Shown: positions 42,709 through 53,453, numbered from the stretch's first letter. The stretch is 61,807 nucleotides of DNA from Terriglobia bacterium (GCA_020073395.1 JAIQFF010000011.1:1-61807); one strand, 5' to 3'. Notes: a model not told the origin generated them from the letters alone. Translations and numbers: made by a program.

Positions 42709-42886
42709 TTCGTACGCCCTCCACAAAACCACTTAGCTTACCGTGACGAAGCGGCAGGCGTCGAGTGCAGGGGGTGACCGTGGGTTAGAAATTGCCGAGA
42801 ATTTGGTACGGGCATCCGTGCCCGCGTTGAGCACCAGCGACTCATCCGTCAGTTCGCTGACCGCATCCAGCCTGGGTCGCACTTTT

Positions 42887-45800
42887 TTACCGCGTGGCGG
42901 CGGCAGCGCGTGGGCCCTCCCCTGCAATCATCGATTCTGCCGGCAGCAACTCCAGGCTGCATTTGGAATTGCTGCAGGAAACCTTGGCGCGCCGGATGAG
43001 CTTGACTGAAGAGACGTCTGGAAATTTTAAAGGGTAGTCCTTTTCTTGTAGTTGAGCGCGGGCCGCACTCAGAGTCGGGTCGCCGTCCAGAAAATCGGCG
43101 CGCTCGGGTCTTCTGGAGCTGTCGAAAACCAGGACGAAATTGGCGGAGACCGTACCCGGTGCTATCGCAGGCAAAGAGACCGTGCGAGCGCTGTGCAATT
43201 CGACCGCCGCTTGCGCAATTTCCTGCTCCGCCGCCGTGGTGCTCGCGGACAGCCTGACCACAGCCTGGCGGGAAGCCTATTCTTCTGCCCCGCCCGCAGC
43301 CACCGCCAGGGCATACATGCGGCGTGCCTGGTCGCGCTGACCCTCCTTCTCGAGCAGGCGGGCCAAGCGGTTGCCCACGGTTCCGGATTGACTCAATATC
43401 CAGGAGGAGTTCAGGTACTGCATCGCTTCCATCATTTAACCCTGCAGAAACCTTGCCCATCCAATGCGGGCCCAAGCCAGCGCCACCAGGTTCATAGCGG
43501 AAAACGCCGACGGACCGAGGCGGTCGAACTCGCCCGCGTCGAACTCCTCTCCTATGTTATTGAGCGTCTTCCGTGCATCACGCTCGGTTTGGCTGGGGTT
43601 GATGTCATCGCGCAAAGAGGCAGCGTAGAGATCAGGGCCAGAAGTCAATGAGGCGACGCCCGTTACACTCTTCATCAGATCTTCAGCCTTTTTCGTATTT
43701 CCATTTTTCGCATACAGGCGAGCCAGGGCGATTTTTACTTCAGGATCATCCGGCGGGATGGACGCCGCGGTTTCCAATTCCGTCAGGGCCTCGCTCTCCT
43801 GCTGGGTCTGCAGTAGGAGCAAGCCCAAGCTCTTGTGGGCTGACTTGTCGCCGGGAGTGATCTCTGTCTGCTTGCGATAAGCAGCAATGGCTTCCTCGAA
43901 TTTCGCCTGTTGTTGCAACTCCGAAGCCAAGTCGCCATGGGCGCGCGCATGGAATGCGTCGGCATCGATCTGCTTGCGAAATGCATTGATGGCCTCATCG
44001 TGTCTGTGGAGCGCGGCATAGGCGAGCCCCAGGTCTTCCCAAACGTCTTTCTGGCTGGAGTCTTTGTCCAGGGAGCGCTTGAGCAGGTCGGCGGCGGAAC
44101 CGAAGTCCTTTCGCTCCAGAGCAGCCTTCCCCGCCTTGCGGAGTTCGTCGGCGGTGCCACTTGCCTTTCCGGCCAAAGCCACAGCCGCTGCCGATGCCGG
44201 CGCGATGCTGCAATTCAGAACCTGCTGCTCACTGCTGCTGCTGACGTTGCGAAACGATTCGTAGTCGGCACGGCGTGCCGGAGGCAACTCATTAACCTTC
44301 AGGACGAGGTGGCGTTCGGCATCCAGAACATTCTTGGTCAGAGTGTAGGACGAAGAATATTCGCCGTAGTCGCGAGCCATGCGCACGGCGCCCGGCGCCG
44401 AGACGCTGTAGGTGGCTGGAAATTGAATGTGTGCCCGATAGGTCTGTTCAACCGATGGACCGACATCCAATGGCTGCGGGCCCTTACGGGGATTAAATCT
44501 AGGCAGTCCGGGAACTGCTATAGGCGGTAAGACTCCGAAGTTCGCTCCCGAGGTTGGAACAATGAAGAAGTTTTCTTTGTGAAGATGAAAAGTCAGGTGC
44601 AGGGGTTTGCTGGTGTCCTCAAGAGAATCAAAGTGAACCTCTGAGACATCGCCTCCTGGGAAACCCCAGACCGCGGAGAAGAACTGCAGGACTCTCTGCC
44701 AGTCGGCGGGAGGGGCGCGGCGGAATGCCATTCGCAGGGGCAAGTCGCTGTCGCCTTGGGCGAGCAGGTCGAAAGTCGTGTCCAGAGCGCCGGTCTCGGA
44801 GAATTTGCCGTCGATCTTGATGGCCACGAGGTTTTTCACAGGGGAGTCAGCAGTGGTCTTCCGCAGTCCCGCATAGGCATCGTCGGAGGCCAGCAGCGAC
44901 TGTTTGTTGCGGAGTTGGTACATGATCAATCCAAAGGGAGCAACCTCGGCGGTGGTGTCGAGCCAGGTAAGATCTTCGCCCTTTCCCAACCGGACTGCGG
45001 TGATCTCATGATCGAACTGCGCTGGCGAAGGAACATCTGGATCGAGCTTGCGTCCGCTGTTGATCAGGACGGGGTAGCTCGTAATATCGGCGGCGCGCAG
45101 CAGGGCTTGTAGCAGAGTGTGTTTGTCTTTGCAATCGCCGAAACCGTTCTGCAGGACCTCTGAGGCCGCGTGCGGCTGCAGCCGCCCGACGCCGAAGGAG
45201 AGACTGACGTAGCGGACACTACCGGCGACGTAATCATATAGTCGGCGGGTCTTCTCGAGGGGTGCCACGGCACCGCGGGTCAGTTCGGCCGCCTTCCGCC
45301 TAACGCGATCATCCACCACCACACGGTCGCCTTGCAATTTAGCGTACCAGTGCGCCACCTGCACCCAGTCGGCAAAAGTCGAGATCTGTATGTCGGGTTG
45401 ATCATCGCTAGTGTCGAAATCGTCTCCCTCGCGTTCGTGCTTGCGGTCAGGAACAACGTCGCGCAACGTCCAGACGTAGACCCGGCGGTCGCCGTTCTCA
45501 TGGACTTCGTATTTCCGGTCGGGACTCTTCAGCTTCACTTCCCGCGATTTGGGGAGATCAACTTCCAGCCGGTCTTCCCCGATGGCGACATGCCGTGGAA
45601 AGCTGTGCTCGTACCAGAACTCATTGGCGGCCAGAGGAGTGGTGACATGAATTACGGCGTTGTACTCGAGCACGTCACCCGGGTGCAGGTCGACAACCGA
45701 GACGTGCCGTTGCCGGTAGTCGCTGTACATCGGAGCATCACGCAGAATCTCGGGCGCAAAATCCTGGGCATTGGCGGCTGGCGTGACCACAACCTGTCCG

Positions 45801-46093
45801 TCAGGCTTGCGCACGCGCACATAGTCCAAGTCCAAGCGCTCGGTGGCGGAGGAATATCCGAAGACCAGTTGTCCGAATTGCTGCATTCCGGCCTGGTTCT
45901 GCACGCGAATGACGGCCGTGGTGTCGCGCACTCCAGTACCGTCGCTCTCAAAGCGAACCAACTCCGAAATGCGCTCAAAGACGAAGGCCTCGCCAGTGGT
46001 GTCGGCCTTGGCGGGAGGCGACGTCGGATTCTGACCTGGCAGAAAACCACTCAGGACTATGCAAAAAAGCAGGGTGCCCAGACGACGTGGCAT
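42887..46093 (-). pseudogene. DUF3857/transglutaminase/TPR protein gene with two in-frame stops
   Basis: From 46093 the frame gives a signal peptide (MPRRLGTLLFCIVLSGFLPG), DUF3857, a transglutaminase-like core (VLQNGFGDCKDKHTLLQALLRA, YPVLINSGRK), a DUF3858-type domain and TPRs (DVWEDLGLAYAALHRHDEAI, ARAHGDLASELQQQAKFEEA). It ends at TAA 43436-43438 in FLQG. The same reading frame continues without interruption in TPR style (EAMQYLNSSWILSQSGTVGN) to TAG 43277-43279, then to 42887 through a domain with VSANFVLVFDSS and YPLKFPDVSSVKL. Two nonsense changes in an otherwise open 1,068-codon frame point to a recent pseudogene or to error. Confidence 0.8.
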
Positions 46094-46385
46094 GCAGGGG
46101 TTGTAATACGAGTTGCTTCGAAAATCAACATAACCTCCGAGCTTCCCCTTGGACCACCTTAGTAATCAGTAGTTTGAGCAGTTGCGGGTACGCCTAATCC
46201 CGCTCGAGTTGCCGGAATGGACCCGTCCCCGCACATTGAGCCAGGGGGTGCGGACTGATTTCAGTGTTAGAGTGACGCTCACCGCCAGTGGAGTTGGGGT
46301 TTTATTGCCCTTGAGGCTGCCGCGACCTGCGGCGTGAACTTGTAGCGGACTGTCGGGTATTCCGTCGTTGCCATCTAAGGCTGAT

Positions 46386-47066
46386 ATGAAGCTGAGAGTC
46401 GCGGGATCGGCACTGTTGTTTCTGGCTCTGCTGGGCTCGTCCCCGGCCCAGCAGGGTGCGGCCACGGGCGAGCCCATTGTGTTCTCGACCGCTCCTTTGC
46501 CCAAAGCATTCCTGCGCCGCCCCTATCACTTCAAGTTGGAGGCGCAAGGCGGCATTACCCCTCTCAATTGGGAGGTGACCGCTGGAACGCCGCCCACGGG
46601 TATCGAGCTGGCCCCGGACGGCACTCTGAGCGGTACACCCACCGAAGCCGACAACTTTCGTTTCGTTGTGACCGTCACCGATAGCGGCAAGCCCGCGGCT
46701 CAGAAGAAGAAGGAGTTCATCATGGACTCGGTGGCGCCGCTGGTGGTCGAGTGGAGTAGGAAACCCAAGGTGACGGGCCACCGGCTGGAAGCAGCCATCA
46801 GGGTATCCAACCAGACCGGGGACGATTTCGATTTCACTGTGATTGCGTTAGCGGTCAATGAGTACGGCCGGGCCACCGCTGTCGGCTATCAGCACTTCAC
46901 CCTGAACAAAGATACCGACGAGCTTGAAATCCCATTCTCGGAAAATCTGCCCCGGGGAGCTTACGATCTGCATGTGGATGCGGTCGGTGAAGTGGCTGCG
47001 ACGAACAGTATCTTTCGTGCCCGGCTGGCGCCAACGGAGAAGTTGCAAGTAATTCAGGGACCGTAG
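46386..47066 (+). CDS. Secreted Ig-like (He_PIG) domain protein
   Basis: The protein has 226 residues from ATG 46386 with signal peptide LRVAGSALLFLALLGSSPAQ. Residues about 35-110 are a putative Ig (He_PIG) domain with the typical PYHFKLEAQGGITPLNWEV and GIELAPDGTLSGTPTEADNF. The rest is a second beta-rich region (FDFTVIALAVNEYGRATAVGYQHF). The function is not known; He_PIG domains serve adhesion in many surface proteins. The gene is divergent from the decayed TPR gene. Confidence 0.8.
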   Translation: MKLRVAGSALLFLALLGSSPAQQGAATGEPIVFSTAPLPKAFLRRPYHFKLEAQGGITPLNWEVTAGTPPTGIELAPDGTLSGTPTEADNFRFVVTVTDSGKPAAQKKKEFIMDSVAPLVVEWSRKPKVTGHRLEAAIRVSNQTGDDFDFTVIALAVNEYGRATAVGYQHFTLNKDTDELEIPFSENLPRGAYDLHVDAVGEVAATNSIFRARLAPTEKLQVIQGP

Positions 47067-47726
47067 GTAACAAAAAATAAGAGCCCCAAGGTGATGTTAA
47101 GCCCATTCGTCTCGGCCAGTAGCTCGCTTTAGACCCTCACCGACCTGCTCTCGCAGCTACCCTTGCGGGCCGCTACGCGCGATCATGCTTGGGCTCCGGG
47201 CTCACCGCCAACCGGATAAACCTGCCTAACGCCTCGGGACTCTATCCTGCCTCCGACATATCTTCTTGTTCGCCTCGACCAGCGCTTTGCTATAGACCCT
47301 TACCCGCCTTCCCTCCGTCATCTTGCGATGCAGAAAGTGACTAGGCTCGAGCCCCGGACGCCGCACCAACCGGGAAAACTTCAGAAGCTGTCAAAGAACG
47401 AGTTTGTTTTTACTCCTTTCATTTTTAGAGTCAATAAAAAAGGGACCGATTTATCTGCTGAAAAATCAATCGGGTGCAGCCCGTCCACAGCCCGGTGCCG
47501 CGTTTACGGTGCATTTCGCGAACCGCCGCCGCAATTTTCCCCATCACCACTGCGTTCTTCCCGGATTTCCTTCCGGGCATGCGAGCGCACCGGGCAATTT
47601 CCTGAACTGTGAAAATCCAGGCAAGAACTTTGCTGGAAGCCAAGTTCGCCGGCATCGGGTAAAATGCCGGTTCTAACTGAGAACTGTCATCCGAGAACTG
47701 ACAACTGGCTTTAAAAATTAATTCCC
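47067..47726. other. Intergenic stretch of 660 bp, no gene recognised
   Basis: No frame is convincing. The middle (47390-47470) is unusually AT-rich (TTTGTTTTTACTCC..CAATAAAAAAGGG). A GAGAACTG-type tract sits at 47671-47708 just before the PNP gene. A CCCGGA/TCCGGG hairpin is at about 47563-47580. Confidence 0.55.
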
Positions 47727-48590
47727 ATGAGCACGCCGAACGACTTTAACAACGCCCAGGCAGCCGCTCAGTTCTTGCTGGCGCAAACGCCGCTGCGACC
47801 GAAGATCGGCCTGGTGCTGGGTTCGGGCCTGGGCGGGTTCGCCGACGAGCTCACCACTGCCACCCGCGTTCCCTACACAAATATTCCGTTCTTCCCGCGC
47901 TCGACAGCCCTGGGACACGCCGGACAAATGGTGATTGGGAATGCAAACCGCATTCCGGTAGCTGCCATGCAGGGGCGGGTGCACCTGTACGAAGGCTATT
48001 CCGCCCGGGAAGTCGCTTTCCCCATGCGGGTGTTTGACTGCATGAACATTCGCGCCGTGATTCTCACCAACGCTGCCGGCGGCATCAACCCGGAATACAA
48101 ACAGGGCGCCCTGGTCGTGCTCAGCGATCACATCAACCTGCAGGGACACAATCCGCTCACCGGCCTCAACGAAGAGCGTTTCGGCCCGCGCTTCCCCGAC
48201 ATGACGCAGGCCTACTGGAAACCTTATCGCGAGGCGACGCTGGCGGCTGCGAAGAAACTCGGCAAGACGGTCTACCAAGGCATTTACGTTGCGCTGCTGG
48301 GGCCGAATTACGAAACCCCGGCCGAAATCCGCTTTCTGCGGACGATTGGCGCCGACCTGGTCGGCATGTCCACCGTCCCCGAGGTGATCGCCGCCCGCCA
48401 CATGGGAATAAAAGTCCTGGCTATTTCCTGCGTGACCAACATGGCTGCGGGCATTCTCGACCAGGTCATCAACCACGAGGAAGTGCTGGAAACCGGGGAG
48501 CGGGTGAAAGGCGATTTCACTGCCCTGGTGCGAGCCGTGTTGCCCGAAATAGCCAGGGACGTCGAGGAGTCGCCGGCTCCCGCAGGCTAG
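47727..48590 (+). CDS. punA: Purine nucleoside phosphorylase
   Basis: The 287-residue trimeric-type PNP shows KIGLVLGSGLGGFADEL, STALGHAGQMVIG, MQGRVHLYEGYSAREVAFPMRV, ILTNAAGGINPEYKQG, DHINLQGHNPLTG, GPNYETPAEIRFLRTIGADLVGMSTVPEVIAARH and SCVTNMAAG. The phosphate-binding Ser and His and the MSTVPE loop are present. It splits purine nucleosides to base plus ribose-1-phosphate. It ends 8 bases from the convergent receptor gene. A GAGAACTG-type repeat lies just upstream, with the start at an ATG after AATTCCC. Confidence 0.95.
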   Translation: MSTPNDFNNAQAAAQFLLAQTPLRPKIGLVLGSGLGGFADELTTATRVPYTNIPFFPRSTALGHAGQMVIGNANRIPVAAMQGRVHLYEGYSAREVAFPMRVFDCMNIRAVILTNAAGGINPEYKQGALVVLSDHINLQGHNPLTGLNEERFGPRFPDMTQAYWKPYREATLAAAKKLGKTVYQGIYVALLGPNYETPAEIRFLRTIGADLVGMSTVPEVIAARHMGIKVLAISCVTNMAAGILDQVINHEEVLETGERVKGDFTALVRAVLPEIARDVEESPAPAG

Positions 48591-48597
48591 TATTCCT

Positions 48598-51500
48598 CTA
48601 AAACACAAACTTGGCCGCCAGCTGAATCACGCGCGGGCCGCCGCCGCCGAGGCCCGGATTGCCTTGTGCGACATCGGGTGTCTGGCTGATCGTCCCGATC
48701 GGACCTACTCCCGGCGTAACCGACCCGTTCGGCAATGCGAAATTTGGATGGTTCAGAGCGTTAAACAGTTCGGCCCGCAACTGCAGGTTCAGGCCTTCGA
48801 ACAGGGGCGTGCTCTTGCTCACCGAAAAATCGACATTCCAGTAGCTCGGGCCGAAAATGGAGTTGCGCCCCAGATCGCCGAAGGTGAAGTCCGCGGGCTG
48901 CGAAAAAGCCAGCGGGTTCAGATAACCGGTAAAGGGATTCCAGTTGCTCAACACCGGATCCACTCCCGGCACCACATTCGGCCGCTGGTTGAAGTAAAAG
49001 CGGTTGCTGGTGTCATTCGCCGTGACGATCGGAATAGGACGTCCACTCTGGGCAGTGACAATCCAGTTCAGGTTCCAGCCTCCACCCAGACGCCTGGGCA
49101 ATGATCTCAGAATCGGCACGCGGTAGTTGATCGCTGCCGTAAAGCGATGGCGCGTATCGAAGGTTGAAGGGCCGTGCTCCGCTTTCAGGTTCGTCGAATC
49201 CTGGGGAAAGGCAGCACCTGCGGTGAAATCGATTCCGTCGGAGGCGTCGTCCAACGACTTTGCCCAGGTATATGCAGCGAATCCGGAGAACCCACCCCAG
49301 TCTTGCAACCGGAACGTGGCTTGTAATGCGTGATAGGTGGAAGAGGCAATCGGAGCAAGAGTTGAGATGTTAAGAAAGTTTGGGTTAGGGACGTTAAAGT
49401 TAGCGTCGGACTGGTTCTGGTCGTACAGCCGAACCAGGCGGGTTCCCTTGCTGCCCACATATCCGATTTCGACCGCTGCCGTATCGTTGAGTTGCTGGGT
49501 CACGTTGAAGTTCCAGTTCTGCACGTAGGGTGTGGGGAACTTGCGCGGGGTGGCGAAAATGTTGAAGGGAGCGCTTCCGGGAAACAGGATCGGCCCGCCG
49601 CCCGCAGTGGTGAACGCGGTCTGATCAAAGAACAGCGGCAGCACTGGCTGGGGCCCAATCGGATTGGTGGCCAGGCCCGCCGAAGGCGTGAAATTTGCCA
49701 GCATGAGATGTTGCGGCACGTAGTCGTTGTAAACTCCGTACGCGCCTCGCACCACTGTCTTTGGACGCAGATTCCAGGCAAAACCAATGCGCGGACCAAA
49801 ATTGTTCAAGTCGCGTTCATAGATTCCATCGAGGCCATTGCTGCCGACCATCGCCAACGTGCCGTCCGCGGCCAGGTTGGACAGCAGGTCATTCTTTTCG
49901 CTCAAAGGGCCGAAGTACTCCCAGCGCACGCCCAGGTTCAAAGTGAAGTTCGGACGTACCCGAAAGTCGTCCTGCCCAAAGAAGGCCAGGCCGTTGTTGT
50001 AAGTGGTGCGATGGGTGTCGCCGGTAAGGGCCAGCACGAAAGCGTCGCCCAGGTAGAAATTGGCGAGTGCCAGCGTGACCGGGTTGTCACAGCCTTGCGC
50101 CGGGGTAGGGTCCCCGCAGTCCGGCAATACACTCGAGTCCGGACCAAAGGGAAAAATTCCCCGTTCTTCATTGTCGTTGAAATTTTCGATAGCGGCGCGC
50201 CGGTACTCACCTCCGAATTTGAAGGTGTGGCGGCCGTGCACCCAGGTGAAGTTGTCCAGTATCTGGTAGCTCTGGCTGGTTCGGCCGCGTGGGATGCTGA
50301 ATCCAGTCGCACCCAGATTTTCAATTGGGACGGAGAAATCAAACTCGGGCAGGCCAGGCTTTCCATTGCCAAAATCCAGTCCCAGGCTGGTGGGATCAAA
50401 ACCAGCGTCCAGTGAACTGAACGAAGTGCGGTAGCGGCTGTATCCAAAGCGAATTTCATTGATCCGCGTGGTGCTGAGCGTGGAAAGCAGGCTGGCTGAA
50501 ACCACTTGCACCCGCGCCGGAGAGGTTTGGGCGAACTGCGGCAGGCGCGATCCGTCCCCGAACCCGCCCTGAGAGCCCAGCGGAAAGACCTGTTCACTGC
50601 GGGCGAAGGCATACTTGCCTGAAACCTGTTCGGTCTCGGTAAAGTTGTGGTCCAGCTTGACGATAAAACTGTCCATGTCGTTCTTGTCCCGCACCACCGC
50701 GGCCGTCGATCCGGTCTGGCTCGCGGGATAAAGATCAAGCAAAGCATCGAGCGCGGGATTGATAGCGGAAAGTCCACTGGCCAGGGCCAGGGCCCGCGCG
50801 TCTGCCCGCTCCTGGGTCGTCGGTACACCCAGAATGAAATCCGACCCCACGCGCTCTCTCTGTCCTTCATAGGCACCGAAAAAGAAAGTCTTGTCCTCCA
50901 CGATTGGCCCGCCCAGGGCGGCGCCAAACTGGCTGTTCTGAAACGAAGTCTTGCGCCCCTCGGTGTTGAAATAGTTGCGCGCGTCGAGGGCGGAGTTGCG
51001 GAAGAATCCGAAGGCCGAGCCGTGCAGGTGATTCGTGCCGGAGCGGGTCAGGATGTTTACCACCGATCCCGTATTGCGTCCGTACTCCGCCCCGAACTGG
51101 GATTGCAGATTGAATTCCTGGATAGCGTCGATCGGCAAAAGCGACGCCGGGGCTCCGGTGATGCCTACCTGGTTCAGCGCCGAATTGTTGAAGTAGGGAT
51201 CGTTGTTGTCGGTGCCATCCACGCTGTAATTATTGGAGCGGTCGCGGTTGCCGTTGATGTTGAACTGGCCAAACCCGAACTGGGTGCCAGCGACGCCGGA
51301 AGGCTCGACCGTTGCTCCGGGCACCAGCGCGACCAGTTTGCCGAAATCGCGGCCATTCAGCGGCAACTCGGTCACCAGTTGCTGCTCCACAATTTGGCCC
51401 AGCACATCGCGCGTATTCTCCACCAGCGGCACCGCCCCGGTCACGGTGACTTGCTCTTGCCTCTTCTCCACCTGGGTCAGATCGAAGTCCGCCGTGGTAT

Positions 51501-51831
51501 CCAAACCAACATTCACCTTCACATTCTGCGCTACGGGAGAGAAGCTAGCGGCTTGCGCCATCACCACGTAGATTCCTGCCGGCAATTCGGCGAGCACGTA
51601 GCCGCCGTCACTGCCGGTAACGGTTTCGCGGGTCAGGCCGGTGTCATTGCTCCGGGCTGTGACCTTGGCTCCCGGCATCACGCCTCCGCTCGGATCAACC
51701 ACGTGTCCGCGAATGGATCCGCGATAGCTCTGGGCGAACAAGAAACAAGGCATGAGCAGCAGCATCGCCGTCACCATCAGGCGTCTGAATTGGATGTAAC
51801 GCTGGGCTGAAAGTAGTCGCTGTATGCTCAT
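48598..51831 (-). CDS. TonB-dependent receptor with N-terminal carboxypeptidase-regulatory-like domain
   Basis: The 1,077-residue outer-membrane protein has a signal peptide (LMVTAMLLLMPCFLFAQ). A CarboxypepD_reg-like domain at about 38-118 (GSIRGHVVDPSGGVMPGAKV) is followed by the plug (TELPLNGRDFGKLVALVPGA, YSVDGTDNNDPYFNN, PIDAIQEFNLQSQFGAEYGR) and a beta-barrel of about 800 residues ending in VIQLAAKFVF with terminal Phe. This Oar-like class is abundant in Acidobacteria and takes up large substrates such as oligosaccharides or peptides. The upstream gene on the same strand is an exported SAM hydrolase, possibly co-transcribed. Confidence 0.93.
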   Translation of the reverse strand: MSIQRLLSAQRYIQFRRLMVTAMLLLMPCFLFAQSYRGSIRGHVVDPSGGVMPGAKVTARSNDTGLTRETVTGSDGGYVLAELPAGIYVVMAQAASFSPVAQNVKVNVGLDTTADFDLTQVEKRQEQVTVTGAVPLVENTRDVLGQIVEQQLVTELPLNGRDFGKLVALVPGATVEPSGVAGTQFGFGQFNINGNRDRSNNYSVDGTDNNDPYFNNSALNQVGITGAPASLLPIDAIQEFNLQSQFGAEYGRNTGSVVNILTRSGTNHLHGSAFGFFRNSALDARNYFNTEGRKTSFQNSQFGAALGGPIVEDKTFFFGAYEGQRERVGSDFILGVPTTQERADARALALASGLSAINPALDALLDLYPASQTGSTAAVVRDKNDMDSFIVKLDHNFTETEQVSGKYAFARSEQVFPLGSQGGFGDGSRLPQFAQTSPARVQVVSASLLSTLSTTRINEIRFGYSRYRTSFSSLDAGFDPTSLGLDFGNGKPGLPEFDFSVPIENLGATGFSIPRGRTSQSYQILDNFTWVHGRHTFKFGGEYRRAAIENFNDNEERGIFPFGPDSSVLPDCGDPTPAQGCDNPVTLALANFYLGDAFVLALTGDTHRTTYNNGLAFFGQDDFRVRPNFTLNLGVRWEYFGPLSEKNDLLSNLAADGTLAMVGSNGLDGIYERDLNNFGPRIGFAWNLRPKTVVRGAYGVYNDYVPQHLMLANFTPSAGLATNPIGPQPVLPLFFDQTAFTTAGGGPILFPGSAPFNIFATPRKFPTPYVQNWNFNVTQQLNDTAAVEIGYVGSKGTRLVRLYDQNQSDANFNVPNPNFLNISTLAPIASSTYHALQATFRLQDWGGFSGFAAYTWAKSLDDASDGIDFTAGAAFPQDSTNLKAEHGPSTFDTRHRFTAAINYRVPILRSLPRRLGGGWNLNWIVTAQSGRPIPIVTANDTSNRFYFNQRPNVVPGVDPVLSNWNPFTGYLNPLAFSQPADFTFGDLGRNSIFGPSYWNVDFSVSKSTPLFEGLNLQLRAELFNALNHPNFALPNGSVTPGVGPIGTISQTPDVAQGNPGLGGGGPRVIQLAAKFVF

Positions 51832-51908
51832 TGGTGTCGCTCCTTGTAAATAACTTGCGCCCCCGGAATGGCCGAGGGGTGCTCCCAGATCAAGTTCCTG
51901 ATTTGTCT

Positions 51909-52823
51909 TTACTTCCTGGCGCGGGAAAAGAAAATCGGGAGTGGCGGCTTGACGGAATAGGCAGCGGCGAAGCTGCCCTGGTTTACCGCGAGGCCCACGT
52001 GGCCCCGCGAATCGATGTACAGCAGCGGCTTGTTCAAAGCCACGTCGCTGAAAGTCCGGACGAACGGAATGTCCATTTCCATCTCTCCGACAGTGACGTG
52101 CACACTCTGCCCCTGTCTGTAACCAAGCTTGAGAAAATCCTCGCCACTGACGTTGGTCACCAGGTTGCCGTAGGGGCCATCGGTGGCAATCACTTCGCCG
52201 CTCAGCCCACGCTCATCCAGCCGGGAAGCCACAAGATCGAGTCGCACCAGTTTGTTCCGTGCCAGCTCCGGTCCGACGCCGGTCCAATCCTCGCCCCGGG
52301 CCAAGTGGGCGGCGACCGGAGAAAAAATGTCGCGCCCATGAAAAGTGGACGACAAGGCCGAGCCGATCATCCAGTCGCGGTTCGTGATCTCGCGCGCCGC
52401 TTCAATTCCATCGCGGTCCTCGACCAGCGTCATCAGCCCATTGTCGGGCAGCACAAAATACTGGCCACGCTTTGACTTCGCCACCACTGCTTTGCGCGTG
52501 CTTCCAACTCCCGGATCGATGACCACCACGAACACCGTGCCCGCGGGAAAGTAGGGAGTTGCGCCATAAAGAAAGCGGGCGCCGTCGAGTATTGAGAATG
52601 GTGTGACCTGGTGAGTCAGGTCCACGATGCGCAACTCGGGCGCAATGGAATACATCACGCCTTTGCACAGGGCCACGGAATCGTCCACCACTCCGAAGTC
52701 GGTCATGAAGACAACTGTGGGACGAGGAGCTGGCGCGGCCGTTTGTGCGGCCATGGTCGACTCCGCGCTGCAGGACAACAGAATCAATCCGAGCAGGAAA
52801 TGCAGTTTTCGCCTTCGGTTCAT
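51909..52823 (-). CDS. Exported S-adenosyl-L-methionine hydrolase (DUF62 family)
   Basis: The protein has 304 residues. The family signature is clear: VVFMTDFGVVDDSVALCKGVMYSIAPELRIVDLTHQV, YFPAGTVFVVVIDPGVGSTRK, DNGLMTLV, STFHGRDIFSPVAAHLARGE and ATDGPYGNLVTNV. SAM hydroxide adenosyltransferases hydrolyse SAM to adenosine and methionine and are usually cytoplasmic. Here a signal sequence (LHFLLGLILLSCSAES) with a lipobox-like LLSC precedes the domain, predicting periplasmic or lipoprotein location. It is 77 bases upstream of the TonB receptor on the same strand. It may act on extracellular nucleoside-like compounds. Confidence 0.88.
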   Translation of the reverse strand: MNRRRKLHFLLGLILLSCSAESTMAAQTAAPAPRPTVVFMTDFGVVDDSVALCKGVMYSIAPELRIVDLTHQVTPFSILDGARFLYGATPYFPAGTVFVVVIDPGVGSTRKAVVAKSKRGQYFVLPDNGLMTLVEDRDGIEAAREITNRDWMIGSALSSTFHGRDIFSPVAAHLARGEDWTGVGPELARNKLVRLDLVASRLDERGLSGEVIATDGPYGNLVTNVSGEDFLKLGYRQGQSVHVTVGEMEMDIPFVRTFSDVALNKPLLYIDSRGHVGLAVNQGSFAAAYSVKPPLPIFFSRARK

Positions 52824-53000
52824 AAGTTTCGCGTCATCGCCCTTGCCATCTAAAACATCCCGTGCCGAAATGTCTACTAGTTTAATAGAGTTTGAAAGAG
52901 ATGCAAAGTCGCGGCGTGGATTTCGGGCATTTCTCTTCGGCTCCGACCGTCTATAATCTCCAGACCCAATGTTTCATGTCATTCTTCCCAGGAGGTATGC

Positions 53001-53399
53001 ATGTCCTCGGCCATCCCCGAAAAGTATCGTGATCTGTTCAGCAAGCGCGCCTTTGCGAGTCTGGGCACGTTAATGCCCGACGGCCGTCCCCAGGTGACGC
53101 CGGTGTGGTGCGACCTGGAGGGTGACCTCGTCATTTTCAATTCCGCCAAGGGGCGGCAAAAGGATCGCAATGTACGCCGCGATCCGCGCGTGGCTCTGGC
53201 CATCGTCGATCCGGACAATCCCTATCGCTATCTCGAAATCCGCGGTCGCGTGGTCGAAATCACCGAAGAGGGCGCGGATGCCCACATCGACAAGATGGCC
53301 AAGAAGTATCTGGGCGTGGACAAATATCCCTACCGGCAACCGACAGAGACCCGCGTGATCTATAAGATCCGGCCGGAACACATGACCATGATGGGCTGA
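53001..53399 (+). CDS. PPOX-class flavin/F420-dependent oxidoreductase
   Basis: The 132-residue split-barrel protein of the pyridoxamine-phosphate oxidase-like class shows FASLGTLMPDGRPQVTPVWCDLEGD, DRNVRRDPRVALAIVDPDNPYRYLEIRGRVVEI and the C-terminal TRVIYKIRPEHMTMMG. Many of these bind F420 (PPOX class F420-dependent) rather than FMN; cofactor choice cannot be read. GGAGG lies before ATG 53001. It precedes the cysteine-desulfurase-like gene on the same strand, separated by a palindrome. Confidence 0.88.
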   Translation: MSSAIPEKYRDLFSKRAFASLGTLMPDGRPQVTPVWCDLEGDLVIFNSAKGRQKDRNVRRDPRVALAIVDPDNPYRYLEIRGRVVEITEEGADAHIDKMAKKYLGVDKYPYRQPTETRVIYKIRPEHMTMMG

Positions 53400-53421
53400 G
53401 AATGATGGGTTGATAACGACA

Positions 53422-53438
53422 GCCGGCGGGACGCCGGC
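53422..53438 (-). repeat. Palindrome GCCGGCG-GGA-CGCCGGC
   Basis: The stem is a perfect 7 bp. On the minus strand, with flanks, it reads GCGCCGGCGTCCCGCCGGCTGTC, like the left hairpin of the elements at 21877 and 35801. It separates two genes. Confidence 0.7.
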
Positions 53439-53453
53439 GCGATCAAGGATCCT

